A stretch of DNA of 33,155 nt from Oscillospiraceae bacterium. Lineage in GTDB: Bacteria > Bacillota > Clostridia > Oscillospirales > Acutalibacteraceae. Made by a program: the position numbers and the translations under genes. Position 1 is the stretch's first letter, and each line of letters starts with the position of its first letter. The stretch is from assembly GCA_015066205.1 (NCBI GenBank), contig SVOV01000028.1, forward strand, positions 1-33,155, in the 5' to 3' direction. This document shows positions 8,276 through 15,406 of this stretch, piece after piece. A model generated the notes under the pieces. The model searched no databases. It had not been told where the DNA came from and saw only the letters and a list, made by a program, of their open reading frames with translations.

Positions 8276-8762
8276 ATTCTTCTGTTTCTTCTTCGCTGTC
8301 ATCTTCGGGCTCTTCAAGAATTACATCCTGATTTGAGAAGAACTTTATCTTGTTGAGAGGTACTCCGAGAGTCTTTTCACAGGCACCTGACATAAGAGGC
8401 ATCATCTTTGATTCGACAACCGTATTGATGGTTGCGAAATCAATAAGAACCTGAAGCTGCTGCTTTAAGAAATCGTCGCTCTTGTCATCAAAGAAGCTGT
8501 CCTCAACCTCTTCGACCTTAACACCTGTAAGTGACATATCCTGATTATATATTCTGCGGTTTTTCTCAAGACACTTTTTGATAATGTCGAGCATCTGCTC
8601 ACGCTTACCGGCTTTAAGAGCATTATTGAGGGATGTTGACTTCATCTGAAGCTTAAATGAAAGCTTACAGGTCTTTACAATTGCAAGAGCAAGCTTTGCA
8701 AGCTCAGGATTGATTTTTTCGGGAATAAAGATCTCCCCGTCCTTCTTATAAAAATAGGTCAT
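8274..8762 (-). CDS. Uncharacterised acidic cytoplasmic protein
   Basis: I do not recognise this 162-residue protein. It has no signal peptide or membrane segment. The first half is lysine-rich and helical ('KLALAIVKTCKLSFKLQMK', 'LDIIKKCLEKNRRIYNQ'). The second half is acidic and ends in a tail made almost only of Glu and Asp after 'NQDVILEEPEDD'. The gene is well formed: ATG 8762 lies 7 bases behind AAGGAG, a -35/-10 promoter lies just upstream, and a strong terminator overlaps its stop codon. It is transcribed alone, converging with GH95, so the neighbours give little hint of function. Confidence 0.75.
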   Translation of the reverse strand: MTYFYKKDGEIFIPEKINPELAKLALAIVKTCKLSFKLQMKSTSLNNALKAGKREQMLDIIKKCLEKNRRIYNQDMSLTGVKVEEVEDSFFDDKSDDFLKQQLQVLIDFATINTVVESKMMPLMSGACEKTLGVPLNKIKFFSNQDVILEEPEDDSEEETEE

Positions 8763-8791
8763 AATGATTCTCCTTAAAAAATACTAAAGGT

Positions 8792-8820
8792 ATATTACCA
8801 TAATCAAAAATTTTTTGCAA
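8792..8820 (-). promoter_or_regulatory. Candidate sigma-A promoter for the 8274-8762 gene
   Basis: On the minus strand TTGCAA (8815-8820) and TAATAT (8792-8797) are spaced by 17 bases, and the -10 is preceded by TGG (extended -10 type). Confidence 0.55.
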
Positions 8821-8822
8821 CT

Positions 8823-8853
8823 AAAAAATCTCTTCACCCGAGGATGAAGAGAT
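8823..8853 (-). terminator. Terminator of the secreted alpha/beta hydrolase gene
   Basis: A perfect 9-bp stem pairs 8828-8836 with 8845-8853. On the minus strand it is followed by six T residues (8823-8828 read in reverse). Confidence 0.88.
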
Positions 8854-8863
8854 CTGTATTTTT

Positions 8864-10438
8864 TCAGCAGCCGCCTTTTGCACGGAATCTTCCGAATATG
8901 AGAGTATCCTCAAAGGGGGTAGCATAGGTTCCGTCATTTGTAAGGGGAACAAGGAAGCTGTCCTCGTAATTCTCCATAAACTGGGGATAATCGCTGTAAT
9001 CCCATACGCTTATCTGTCTGTCGGAATAAATTATGAGATCAAAAAGATCTGCCCAGAAGCGGCCTCCCGCATCGTGCTTAAGCCCCTTTGCAAACCATGT
9101 GATGTCCGGATAAAGACAGGTAGACGCATCTATCTGCAGATCGCAGGATACATGGTTTTTTCCGCATACACATTCTTTTGCCTGCTTATAATCAAGTCCT
9201 AAAATTCCGTCAACCTCACTGCAGGTAGCACCGAAGGACTCCTGAGCGGTACAAATGGAAAAGTCGGTCATTCTGTCATTATCGGATGTTGCGGGAGCTA
9301 TGGGATATCCGTATTCGGCAATGATACCTACATTCTTTCCCTCTGCCATAAGAGAATCAATAATATTTCCCATATTTGCCTGAACCTCATTATGATAATA
9401 ACGGTTTTTCTCTATCATACCCGCATATTTCTCCTGAAGCTCGGGAGTAGCAAACATAAGCTGTTCAGCTTCCTCATATTTTTCGGGACTCATCATAGCA
9501 TAAAAGCCCGGAAGTGCACCGAAGGAGCTGAGAAGATAAGGATCAATGGCATTTTCAAGGCGTTCATCAAGATAGTCGTTCACAAGTCCGACAAGCCAGT
9601 CCATAAGTCCCACTGCGTAAAGCATTTCAACCATATAATAAAGAGCCGACAGGGCAAGATTTCCTTCAAGAGCAACCTTTATAAAGCGAAGAAGAGAAAG
9701 GCTGTCAATGCCGATATTGCCCGAAATGGGATCTTCACAGGAGCCGACACCGTTCATAGCACCGCACATAAAGATAACGGCATCTATATCATCACGCTTA
9801 TCGGGGTCAGACTCGATATAATAGTATTCATAAAGATATGTCATAACAACACAGTTGCCCTGAGAAAAAGCCACTATGGCAATTTTTTCGCTGTCCGTAA
9901 CATCCTTTACAAGCTCAATATATTCATTAAGCTCCCCCGCAAGAGTATGCATATCCTTTCTCCAGTCGAAGCGGAATACATAGCTGTTACGGTAGCCGTA
10001 TTCATCCTTGGGTTCAGCTGTATTAACTCTTTTTGTTCCCGTACCCTCTTTTACCGTGCCGTCAGGATTACAGCCGAGATCGGAAAAAACATCAAGCATG
10101 AACGGACCGAGGCTGTTATCGACGAGATCAAAATTTCTGAAAAGAATACCTGCAAGAAAAGCAGGAAGATTCTTAAATAATGAGGTCAGAAGAACTCCCA
10201 TATCAGGGCCGAAAAGGCTGATATCATCGCTTTCATCCTCTGTATCAAGTCCCTTATATATTGTTTCGCCGAAGCCCGGCACCTCAACAACGGGAATATC
10301 CCTGTCAAGAGCTTTTATATCAGCCTCAGATTCGGCAAAGATAACATCTGCTCTTTCCGGAGTCTTTGCAAAAACACCTGTTGCGCCGACAGAAAAAAGC
10401 ATAGACACAGCAAGAATTACAGAAATAATTTTTTTCAT
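8864..10438 (-). CDS. Secreted lipase/LCAT-like alpha/beta hydrolase
   Basis: This 524-residue protein starts with a clear Sec signal peptide ('MKKIISVILAVSMLFS..GVFA'). The mature part resembles the lipase/lecithin-cholesterol acyltransferase branch of the alpha/beta-hydrolase fold: a strand ending in 'VVEVPGFGE' (residues 50-58), 'FRFDWRKD' (156-162, like the FDWR motif of LCAT proteins) and a nucleophile elbow 'IVAFSQGN' with S192. The elbow reads A-F-S-Q-G, so the first Gly of GxSxG is Ala. A candidate catalytic His lies in 'GLKHDAGG'. The protein ends in 'KGGC', a C-terminal cysteine. It probably acts on ester-linked lipids outside the cell (inference). It has its own promoter and terminator. 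The start follows AGGGAGAG at good spacing. Confidence 0.78.
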   Translation of the reverse strand: MKKIISVILAVSMLFSVGATGVFAKTPERADVIFAESEADIKALDRDIPVVEVPGFGETIYKGLDTEDESDDISLFGPDMGVLLTSLFKNLPAFLAGILFRNFDLVDNSLGPFMLDVFSDLGCNPDGTVKEGTGTKRVNTAEPKDEYGYRNSYVFRFDWRKDMHTLAGELNEYIELVKDVTDSEKIAIVAFSQGNCVVMTYLYEYYYIESDPDKRDDIDAVIFMCGAMNGVGSCEDPISGNIGIDSLSLLRFIKVALEGNLALSALYYMVEMLYAVGLMDWLVGLVNDYLDERLENAIDPYLLSSFGALPGFYAMMSPEKYEEAEQLMFATPELQEKYAGMIEKNRYYHNEVQANMGNIIDSLMAEGKNVGIIAEYGYPIAPATSDNDRMTDFSICTAQESFGATCSEVDGILGLDYKQAKECVCGKNHVSCDLQIDASTCLYPDITWFAKGLKHDAGGRFWADLFDLIIYSDRQISVWDYSDYPQFMENYEDSFLVPLTNDGTYATPFEDTLIFGRFRAKGGC

Positions 10439-10468
10439 ATTAGCTCTCCCTTTTTTGTTTATAATTAT

Positions 10469-10496
10469 ATATTACACTTTTTACGGTATTTGTCAA
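10469..10496 (-). promoter_or_regulatory. Candidate sigma-A promoter of the alpha/beta hydrolase gene
   Basis: On the minus strand a consensus TTGACA (10491-10496) is followed after 16 bases by TAATAT (10469-10474), about 30 bases before ATG 10438. Confidence 0.65.
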
Positions 10497-10521
10497 TAAA
10501 TGCAAATATTAAATTATTTCC

Positions 10522-10550
10522 TTTACAAAAACAGTCGGTTATTGTAAAAT
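10522..10550 (+). promoter_or_regulatory. Candidate sigma-A promoter of the LRR protein gene
   Basis: TTTACA (10522-10527) and TAAAAT (10545-10550) are spaced by 17 bases. The leader would be very short, with an SD-like AAGGATG immediately before ATG 10571. Confidence 0.55.
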
Positions 10551-10570
10551 TCAGGTAAGGATGTGAAGAA

Positions 10571-11452
10571 ATGAACAAAATTCAGTGTGAGCTGTGCGGC
10601 AGTCTTGATATAATAAAAACCGATGACAATTTTTTCAGGTGCTCTGCCTGCGGCTGTAACTATACCCTTGAGCAGGCAAGATTTCTTATCGGGGGAAAAT
10701 TCACAACCGTACAGCCTGATTTCAGGATACGGGCAGGAAGGCTCGAGGAATACAACGGAGAATCCACGGCGGCAGATCTGCCCTTAACGGTTACAATAAT
10801 AGGAAATGAGGTTTTTTCAGACTGTCCCGGTCTTCAGAGCGTATCGATTCCCGATTCCTGCTATGACATCGGAATGAATGCTTTTGCGGGATGTACGGGT
10901 CTGAAAAGCATTACCGTTCCCGACAGCGTCAGATCCATCGGCTACGGGGCTTTCAGAAACTGCACAGGACTTGAAAGCATTGATATTTCCGAAAATCTAA
11001 CAGAGATTTCGGGACACCTTTTTGAAAACTGCGAAAAGCTGAATAAAACAGAGCTCCCCGACAAACTCACTAAAATAGGAGCTTATGCATTCAACGGCTG
11101 CAAGGCTCTTCAGAGCATAATCATTCCCGAGGGTGTCAAAGAGATCGGAAGCTATGCATTCAACAACTGCAAAGCCCTTAAAAGTATCTTCATCCCCGAA
11201 AGTGTTTCTTCTGTCGGAGAAAACACCTTCAGAGGCTGTGAAAGCATTGAAGAAATAATCTGCCTGTCAGAAAGTGCACTCCCCTATTTTGTTTCACAAT
11301 TCTCTCCAAGGGTTGATATTAATCATTTTATGGAAAAAGGCCTTTGCCGACACTGCGGAGGGACCTTCAGAGGACTTTTCAGAAAACACTGCTCGGTATG
11401 CCTTAAGGATAAGGATTATAAAATAAAAAAAGGAAAAATCATTACAGCATAA
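10571..11452 (+). CDS. BspA-type leucine-rich repeat protein flanked by zinc ribbons
   Basis: The 293-residue protein has three parts. Residues 1-40 form a zinc ribbon ('CELCGSLDI' and 'CSACGCNYTLEQA'). Residues about 80-235 hold roughly six 23-residue repeats of the BspA/LRR_5 type, with the recurring pattern 'AFxxCxxLxSIxIPxSVxxI'. A second Cys cluster ends the protein: 'CRHCGGTF' and 'HCSVC'. There is no signal peptide or sorting signal, so unlike most BspA-type proteins it is predicted to stay in the cytoplasm. Cys pairs at both ends suggest two metal sites capping the repeat solenoid. Function is unknown; protein-protein scaffolding is the simplest inference. It stands alone between its own promoter and a 13-bp-stem terminator. 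Confidence 0.85.
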   Translation: MNKIQCELCGSLDIIKTDDNFFRCSACGCNYTLEQARFLIGGKFTTVQPDFRIRAGRLEEYNGESTAADLPLTVTIIGNEVFSDCPGLQSVSIPDSCYDIGMNAFAGCTGLKSITVPDSVRSIGYGAFRNCTGLESIDISENLTEISGHLFENCEKLNKTELPDKLTKIGAYAFNGCKALQSIIIPEGVKEIGSYAFNNCKALKSIFIPESVSSVGENTFRGCESIEEIICLSESALPYFVSQFSPRVDINHFMEKGLCRHCGGTFRGLFRKHCSVCLKDKDYKIKKGKIITA

Positions 11453-11468
11453 TTTCAAACCGAAAATT

Positions 11469-11505
11469 ACGGCACAGCAAAAACCGTTTGCTGTGCCGTT
11501 TTGCA
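11469..11505. terminator. Strong terminator between the LRR gene and the GH-A hydrolase gene
   Basis: A perfect 13-bp stem pairs 11469-11481 with 11487-11499 around a 5-base loop. T-rich sequence follows on the plus strand. It lies between converging genes; the plus-strand role is the clearer one. Confidence 0.85.
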
Positions 11506-11511
11506 TTTTAT

Positions 11512-13302
11512 TTATACCTTGTTAAGTTCAAAAAGTACCGTTTCATATTTTTTCATACCGAGGGAAAAGCCGTCTGTAATCTGTTCGGGCATATTACATC
11601 CGAGAAGCGGAGTTATTCTGAACTTATTCGGAAGAGCTACATTTACCGTACCGTCAGAAACACTGTGGATTCCGAGAAAGCCGTTTCCCGAATATATTAC
11701 ATTTCCTTTGTCATTATAGCAATGCACACCCGCCGAAACGAGAAAATCGCGAAGCTGTACCGCATCATTAAAGAGCTCTTCTTTACTCACCTGAATAAAC
11801 GGAATACCATAGCCTCGGCAAAGCTCTGCCGCTTCTTTTCCCTTTTCGGACGGGACGGGAGCGGAGAAAACTGCTGCCTTGTATTTCGGAAGCACAGTCT
11901 TCGCATCCTCAACCATATACATATCAAAGGGGATTCCCGTGTTTCCCATAGCCACTCTGATATTATTTACGGCACAAGAAAGAGCACTTCCTCTTATCAG
12001 ATTTGCATAAGCTCTCTCATCAATAAAAAGCACCGTTTCCGCTGACGGTAAGCTTTCTGTATCTTTATTAAGAGAGCTGTCATATATTTCTTTAAGAGCA
12101 CACAGCTCTTTCATTAAGTCTTCATCGTGATACCAGCCGCCCCACATATCGAACCACCAGACACCCGAGCCCTTTGTCAGCTGATGAGAAAAAGCCTTTC
12201 TCACGGCTGATACTGAAAGCTCTGCTGTTTCGGGACCGCTCCATACGGTTTTTTTGCCGTTTTCGTCATTCAGAGTATAAATACCGTCGGGATAGAATCC
12301 CGGGCGGGACTCCTGCATTCCTTTTGTAAGATGGGTCCTTATGTCACACTCCGTAAAATAAAGCTTTCCGTGAAGCCTTACGGAATCAGCGGGAAGCATA
12401 TCACCCCAGTCTGTTCCGAGCTGTCTGTTATTGTCATAACAGCATGGCGATGAAAAGAAATCGATATAGGGTGAAGCTATAATATGCCGCAAGCCGTGAA
12501 GTCCGAGGAGATAGTCGCTTACAAATGCACTGTAGCCGTAAAAAACACCTGTTATCTGTTCGCCGTTTGTATATTCCTTAAGGAGCTTTGCAAAATGTTC
12601 TACAGTTTTTGCATTCATTTCCGAGCAGAATAAAGCATATTTTTTTACGGTATCACTCGGTTCTTTACCTTCAAAATCCTCTTTTGACGGGATTTCCGTG
12701 TTGTCACAGCCGTATTTTTCTTTCATCCAAGCCCTGAATCCTTCAAGCCCTTTTTCGGAAAACGAACCGAACATATCGTGGTGCATCCATTCCTGCGTTG
12801 TGCCTCCGCAAAGCTGATAGCCTGCAACCGACCCCGAATAAGAAGAGGAACGGATATGAGAAACCATTTCCTTAAGAAGCTTTCCCCCGTCCTCGAGAAA
12901 TTTTTCCGAATACAAAGATTCCCTGTTGCCTCCGTTTACGGTTGCAACAGTTTCTTCCGTATTTTCATTTATCCATCGCTTGGGCATTGAGATATTTATT
13001 CTCGGAAAGATCATAGCATCGGGGCATTTTTCAAGAACAGCAAGAATTCTGCCGTCAAATTCACTGTAATCGGGCTCATCCGATTCAAAAACACCCTTTC
13101 TGAAGGGAGTAAAACCCGTAACATTATTTATGGGAAGAGAGGTAAAGGAAACATTTATAAAAAACATTTTGTATCCGTTTTCAATAAAATCCCCGTATTC
13201 GGCACACTCCTCAAAATATGAGGTATAAGCCGACGCCGAATAAAGCTTCCCGTCAACCGATATGAACGGTTTTCCGTTACAAAACTCAATATGGCTTTTC
13301 AT
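11512..13302 (-). CDS. Clan GH-A glycoside hydrolase, beta-galactosidase-like (GH42-type)
   Basis: This 596-residue cytoplasmic protein looks like a retaining hydrolase with a (beta/alpha)8 barrel. The N-terminal half has a barrel pattern ('YKMFFINVSF', 'DAMIFPRINISMPKRW'). E171 in 'CGGTTQEWMHH' fits the acid/base at the end of strand 4. E318 in 'GKLYFTECDIRTHL' fits the nucleophile at strand 7. Residues about 400-500 ('ETVLFIDER', 'DMYMVEDA', 'AAVFSAPV') resemble the flavodoxin-like trimerisation domain of GH42 beta-galactosidases. A small beta domain ends the protein. Family placement (GH42 or a relative such as GH165) cannot be settled by eye. Start 13302 has a TGGAG SD. It is monocistronic; it may complement the GH27/GH95 pair in degrading galactosides. 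Confidence 0.72.
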   Translation of the reverse strand: MKSHIEFCNGKPFISVDGKLYSASAYTSYFEECAEYGDFIENGYKMFFINVSFTSLPINNVTGFTPFRKGVFESDEPDYSEFDGRILAVLEKCPDAMIFPRINISMPKRWINENTEETVATVNGGNRESLYSEKFLEDGGKLLKEMVSHIRSSSYSGSVAGYQLCGGTTQEWMHHDMFGSFSEKGLEGFRAWMKEKYGCDNTEIPSKEDFEGKEPSDTVKKYALFCSEMNAKTVEHFAKLLKEYTNGEQITGVFYGYSAFVSDYLLGLHGLRHIIASPYIDFFSSPCCYDNNRQLGTDWGDMLPADSVRLHGKLYFTECDIRTHLTKGMQESRPGFYPDGIYTLNDENGKKTVWSGPETAELSVSAVRKAFSHQLTKGSGVWWFDMWGGWYHDEDLMKELCALKEIYDSSLNKDTESLPSAETVLFIDERAYANLIRGSALSCAVNNIRVAMGNTGIPFDMYMVEDAKTVLPKYKAAVFSAPVPSEKGKEAAELCRGYGIPFIQVSKEELFNDAVQLRDFLVSAGVHCYNDKGNVIYSGNGFLGIHSVSDGTVNVALPNKFRITPLLGCNMPEQITDGFSLGMKKYETVLFELNKV

Positions 13303-13327
13303 ACATTCTCCAATTAATACTTAAAAT

Positions 13328-13511
13328 TTAAACGGATCGAATTAAGAAAAGAGCGCATTTTGCACTCATTGAGAATTTTTCTTCCGTTTTAGCTTCTTGT
13401 AAAAACAAGCTCAGAATCTCCAAATTATCAAGCCGCTTCTTGCTGATAATCACGGAATGTCCATTTGAAGCTGATCTTACTGAAATCCTTCATTATCCTC
13501 ACCCACGGCAT
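13328..13511 (-). pseudogene. Possible 5' remnant of a superfamily II helicase gene
   Basis: On the minus strand ATG 13511 opens a 27-codon frame reading 'MKDFSKISFKWTFRDYQQ' after a short lead, ending at TGA 13428-13430. This resembles the N-terminus of DEAD/DEAH-type helicases, where a 'FRxYQ' block precedes the Walker A region. A shifted frame ('RLDNLEILSLFL') continues to a stop at 13328-13330, as expected for a frameshifted fragment. No ATPase motif survives. The resemblance is short, so this is a low-confidence inference. Confidence 0.27.
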
Positions 13512-13556
13512 TTTTATTTATCTTAACATAACAAACACCATAAATCAACAAACGAA

Positions 13557-13585
13557 ACTGACTCCGCTTGAGAAACGAAGTCAGT
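13557..13585 (-). terminator. Possible terminator of the XRE regulator gene
   Basis: ACTGACT (13557-13563) pairs with AGTCAGT (13579-13585), with a further CG/CG pair inside. On the minus strand a moderately T-rich sequence follows. It lies about 90 bases past the XRE stop codon. Confidence 0.4.
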
Positions 13586-13676
13586 ATGTTGCTTAAAATC
13601 TAATAATTCTTCCACAGGAGTGGCTTTGCGCTGTCCGTACAATTTGGGGCAGTTCACATTAGGTCTGATGCAGTGT

Positions 13677-13901
13677 TTATCGAAAATCGAACAATTCCTT
13701 AGGACTAATTTCAAGCACTTCACAAAGCTTAAAAATGACATCAAACGAAACACCAACTTTCCCCAATTCAATAGCACTTATATGGCTTCTGTCAATTTCG
13801 GCAAGTTCTGCAAGTTGCAACTGTGTAAGTTTTTTCTTTTTTCTGTAAAACACTACATTAAGTCCGAATTTTTCATATAACTCTTTATATTCCTGTTTCA
13901 A
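13677..13901 (-). CDS. Small XRE-family (Cro/CI-type) DNA-binding regulator
   Basis: The 74-residue protein is almost entirely a helix-turn-helix domain of the XRE family. The pattern 'LTQLQLAELAEIDRSHISAI' (about residues 25-44) is the typical helix 2-turn-helix 3, followed by 'ELGKVGVSFDVIFKLCEVL' and 'SPKELFDF'. The start is TTG 13901, with GGTGAT just upstream as SD; no ATG lies nearby. It has no effector domain. A 9-bp inverted repeat covers its own upstream region, and a dockerin gene is transcribed divergently, so it may repress itself and that gene (inference). It is a typical regulator of small accessory loci. Confidence 0.85.
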   Translation of the reverse strand: MKQEYKELYEKFGLNVVFYRKKKKLTQLQLAELAEIDRSHISAIELGKVGVSFDVIFKLCEVLEISPKELFDFR

Positions 13902-13944
13902 AAAATCACCCTATACATTTTTGTATATATTTTATGGTGATTTT
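13902..13944. promoter_or_regulatory. Inverted repeat, candidate operator of the XRE regulator
   Basis: AAAATCACC (13902-13910) and GGTGATTTT (13936-13944) are perfect 9-bp inverted repeats, with an inner TATAC/GTATA pair (13912-13916 and 13922-13926). The left arm also contains the XRE ribosome site, so the repeat could act as a DNA operator or an RNA hairpin masking that site. Confidence 0.45.
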
Positions 13945-13981
13945 CACAAACAATAAACCTTGTTAAAATCGCATTATGCTA

Positions 13982-14010
13982 TTGACACAAGTCGTTTTAT
14001 GTATTATTAT
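13982..14010 (+). promoter_or_regulatory. Sigma-A promoter of the small dockerin gene
   Basis: A consensus TTGACA (13982-13987) and TATTAT (14005-14010) have 17 bases between them. AAGGTG (14031-14036) then precedes ATG 14046 by 9 bases. Confidence 0.75.
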
Positions 14011-14045
14011 ACAATTAACAACAAATATACAAGGTGTGATATTTT

Positions 14046-14717
14046 ATGAAAAAAAGAGTAATTACATTTCTAATAGCAATAGTGTACATTTTTTCCTTTG
14101 CTTTTTCTGTTTATGCAGACCCCATCCCACTGGGAGACATTGATTTTGATGGCGAAATTACAGCATCTGATGCAAGACTTGCACTCAGGGTTTCTGTTGC
14201 GTTGGAAGAACTTGATGAATGGCAATATATTGCAGCTGATGCAGACAAAGATGGACATATTAGTGCAAGTGACGCAAGATTAATTCTGCGAGTATCAGTT
14301 GGACTGGAAATTTTTGAAGATAATTCACATTTCACTCCTGAGCCGGATTTAGAAAATATATCCGCAAAAGAAATGAATATCCTTCTTGATTTTTTGACAT
14401 TCAGCCTCGAAAACCAAACAAATGCAATAACTTGCTTAACTCAATATATTAAAACAAATGATAATGATTATGTCTACTATTTTTATCAATTTATTGATTT
14501 GGCTTTTTCCGGTGCATACGAAGCATCAAATATCGCTTTACATTATGCAGATACACAAAATGTTGCAACTGATATATTAAATACTATACAAATTTTAGAA
14601 AATATTCAAAATAACAGTTATACACCTTTAGAATTAGGGGAGTTATTAACCAACTCTTCAGAACTTACTAAAAATGCACTGATACAATGTAAAAACATAG
14701 TATTAAACCATATTTGA
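14046..14717 (+). CDS. Secreted dockerin type I protein with a helical C-terminal domain
   Basis: The 223-residue protein begins with a signal peptide ('MKKRVITFLIAIVYIFSFAF..YA'). Two calcium-binding dockerin repeats follow: 'GDIDFDGEITASDARLALR' (about residues 30-48) and 'ADADKDGHISASDARLILR' (about 64-82), both with the D-x-D-x-D-G loop. Type I dockerins bind cohesins on scaffoldins or the cell surface; no cohesin is encoded in this window. The remaining 125 residues after a short linker are Asn/Leu-rich, predicted all-helical, and not recognised. The gene is clearly more AT-rich than its neighbours with different codon use, which suggests recent acquisition. It has its own promoter and a perfect 18-bp-stem terminator. 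Confidence 0.85.
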   Translation: MKKRVITFLIAIVYIFSFAFSVYADPIPLGDIDFDGEITASDARLALRVSVALEELDEWQYIAADADKDGHISASDARLILRVSVGLEIFEDNSHFTPEPDLENISAKEMNILLDFLTFSLENQTNAITCLTQYIKTNDNDYVYYFYQFIDLAFSGAYEASNIALHYADTQNVATDILNTIQILENIQNNSYTPLELGELLTNSSELTKNALIQCKNIVLNHI

Positions 14718-14727
14718 AACAAAACGA

Positions 14728-14767
14728 AAAACAAAAAGAGTGGCTTTTCAGCCACTCTTTTTGTTTT
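14728..14767. terminator. Bidirectional terminator, dockerin gene and rubrerythrin gene
   Basis: A perfect 18-bp stem pairs 14728-14745 with 14750-14767 around a 4-base loop. The outer stem is A-rich on one side and T-rich on the other, so it works for both converging transcripts. Confidence 0.92.
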
Positions 14768-14775
14768 ATAGAAAA

Positions 14776-15366
14776 TTAACCAAAATATCTCTTGAGAAGA
14801 CCCTCAAATGCCTTGCCGTGTCTTGCTTCGTCGCGAGCCATTTCGTGTACTGTATCGTGGATAGCGTCGAGGTTCAGCTTCTTTGCGAGGGCTGCAAGCT
14901 CAAACTTGCCGTTTGTTGCGCCGTATTCGCAGTCAACACGCCATGCGAGGTTTTCCTTTGTTGTAGCCTTCATCTTGGGCTCAAGTGCTTCGCCTAAAAG
15001 CTCTGCGAACTTTGAAGCGTGCTCTGCTTCTTCATAAGCTGCCTTTTCCCAGTAAAGACCGATTTCGGGATAGCCTTCACGGTGAGCAATTCTTGCCATG
15101 CAAAGATACATACCTACCTCTGAGCATTCGCCGTTGAAGTTAGCCATAAGCTGATCGAATATATATTTTTTGTCTTCTGCGCTGATGTCTGCATTATTTG
15201 CAACGGTCTTATCATAGATGCCGTATTCGTGCTCTGCAGCGAGCTTCATTTCGCCCTTCTGCTCATTGAACTTTTCAGCAGGAACCTTACATACGGGACA
15301 CTTTTCGGGAGGTGTATCTCCTTCGTGAACATAACCGCATACTGAACAAACCCATTTCTTTGACAT
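14776..15366 (-). CDS. Reverse rubrerythrin (NADH peroxidase component)
   Basis: Rubrerythrins reduce hydrogen peroxide (and oxygen in some clostridia) in anaerobes. Here the rubredoxin iron site is at the N-terminus: C7, C10, C23 and C26 in '[13 protein letters not shown]' and 'EKCPVCKVP'. The ferritin-like di-iron domain follows, with ligand motifs '[15 protein letters not shown]', '[14 protein letters not shown]' and '[16 protein letters not shown]'. This order defines the 'reverse' rubrerythrins studied in Clostridium acetobutylicum. The 196-residue length is normal. ATG 15366 lies behind AAAGGAG. The upstream region has a perfect consensus promoter overlapped by two PerR-like boxes, so peroxide-induced derepression is likely. 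It is transcribed alone. Confidence 0.93.
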   Translation of the reverse strand: MSKKWVCSVCGYVHEGDTPPEKCPVCKVPAEKFNEQKGEMKLAAEHEYGIYDKTVANNADISAEDKKYIFDQLMANFNGECSEVGMYLCMARIAHREGYPEIGLYWEKAAYEEAEHASKFAELLGEALEPKMKATTKENLAWRVDCEYGATNGKFELAALAKKLNLDAIHDTVHEMARDEARHGKAFEGLLKRYFG

Positions 15367-15406
15367 AATAAAAAACTCCTTTATATTGTAATTTTAATTT
15401 TTCCTC

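Larger units (their letters stand above)
13303..13676. other. Gene-poor AT-rich stretch with coding debris
   Basis: No intact gene is seen in these 374 bases. They hold the upstream region of the GH-A gene, a broken minus-strand reading frame (13328-13511), and a hairpin that may end the XRE transcript (13557-13585). Base composition is visibly more AT-rich than the flanks and matches the following islet to about 14770. Confidence 0.6.

Noticed and set aside
9392-10180. Long open frame on the plus strand inside the alpha/beta hydrolase gene
   Set aside because: It is antisense to a well-supported secreted protein, has no ribosome site, and its translation is a low-complexity Lys/Ile/His mixture typical of the opposite strand of biased codons.
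10800-11240. Regular repeats at about 69-base spacing, considered as a CRISPR-like or satellite array
   Set aside because: The period equals 23 codons and the repeats translate as BspA-type leucine-rich repeats; base identity between units is low, as for a protein repeat.
11488-12045. Open frame of 185 codons on the plus strand over the end of the GH-A gene
   Set aside because: It is antisense to conserved coding sequence and lies inside and after the LRR gene terminator, so it would hardly be transcribed.
13303-13680. Insertion sequence searched for in the gene-poor stretch
   Set aside because: No transposase motif, terminal inverted repeats or target-site duplication could be found; only short coding debris and a hairpin are present.
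13677-14717. XRE regulator and dockerin gene considered as a toxin-antitoxin or defence pair
   Set aside because: The genes are divergent, the second product is exported by a signal peptide and carries calcium-binding dockerin repeats, and no toxin motif is visible.
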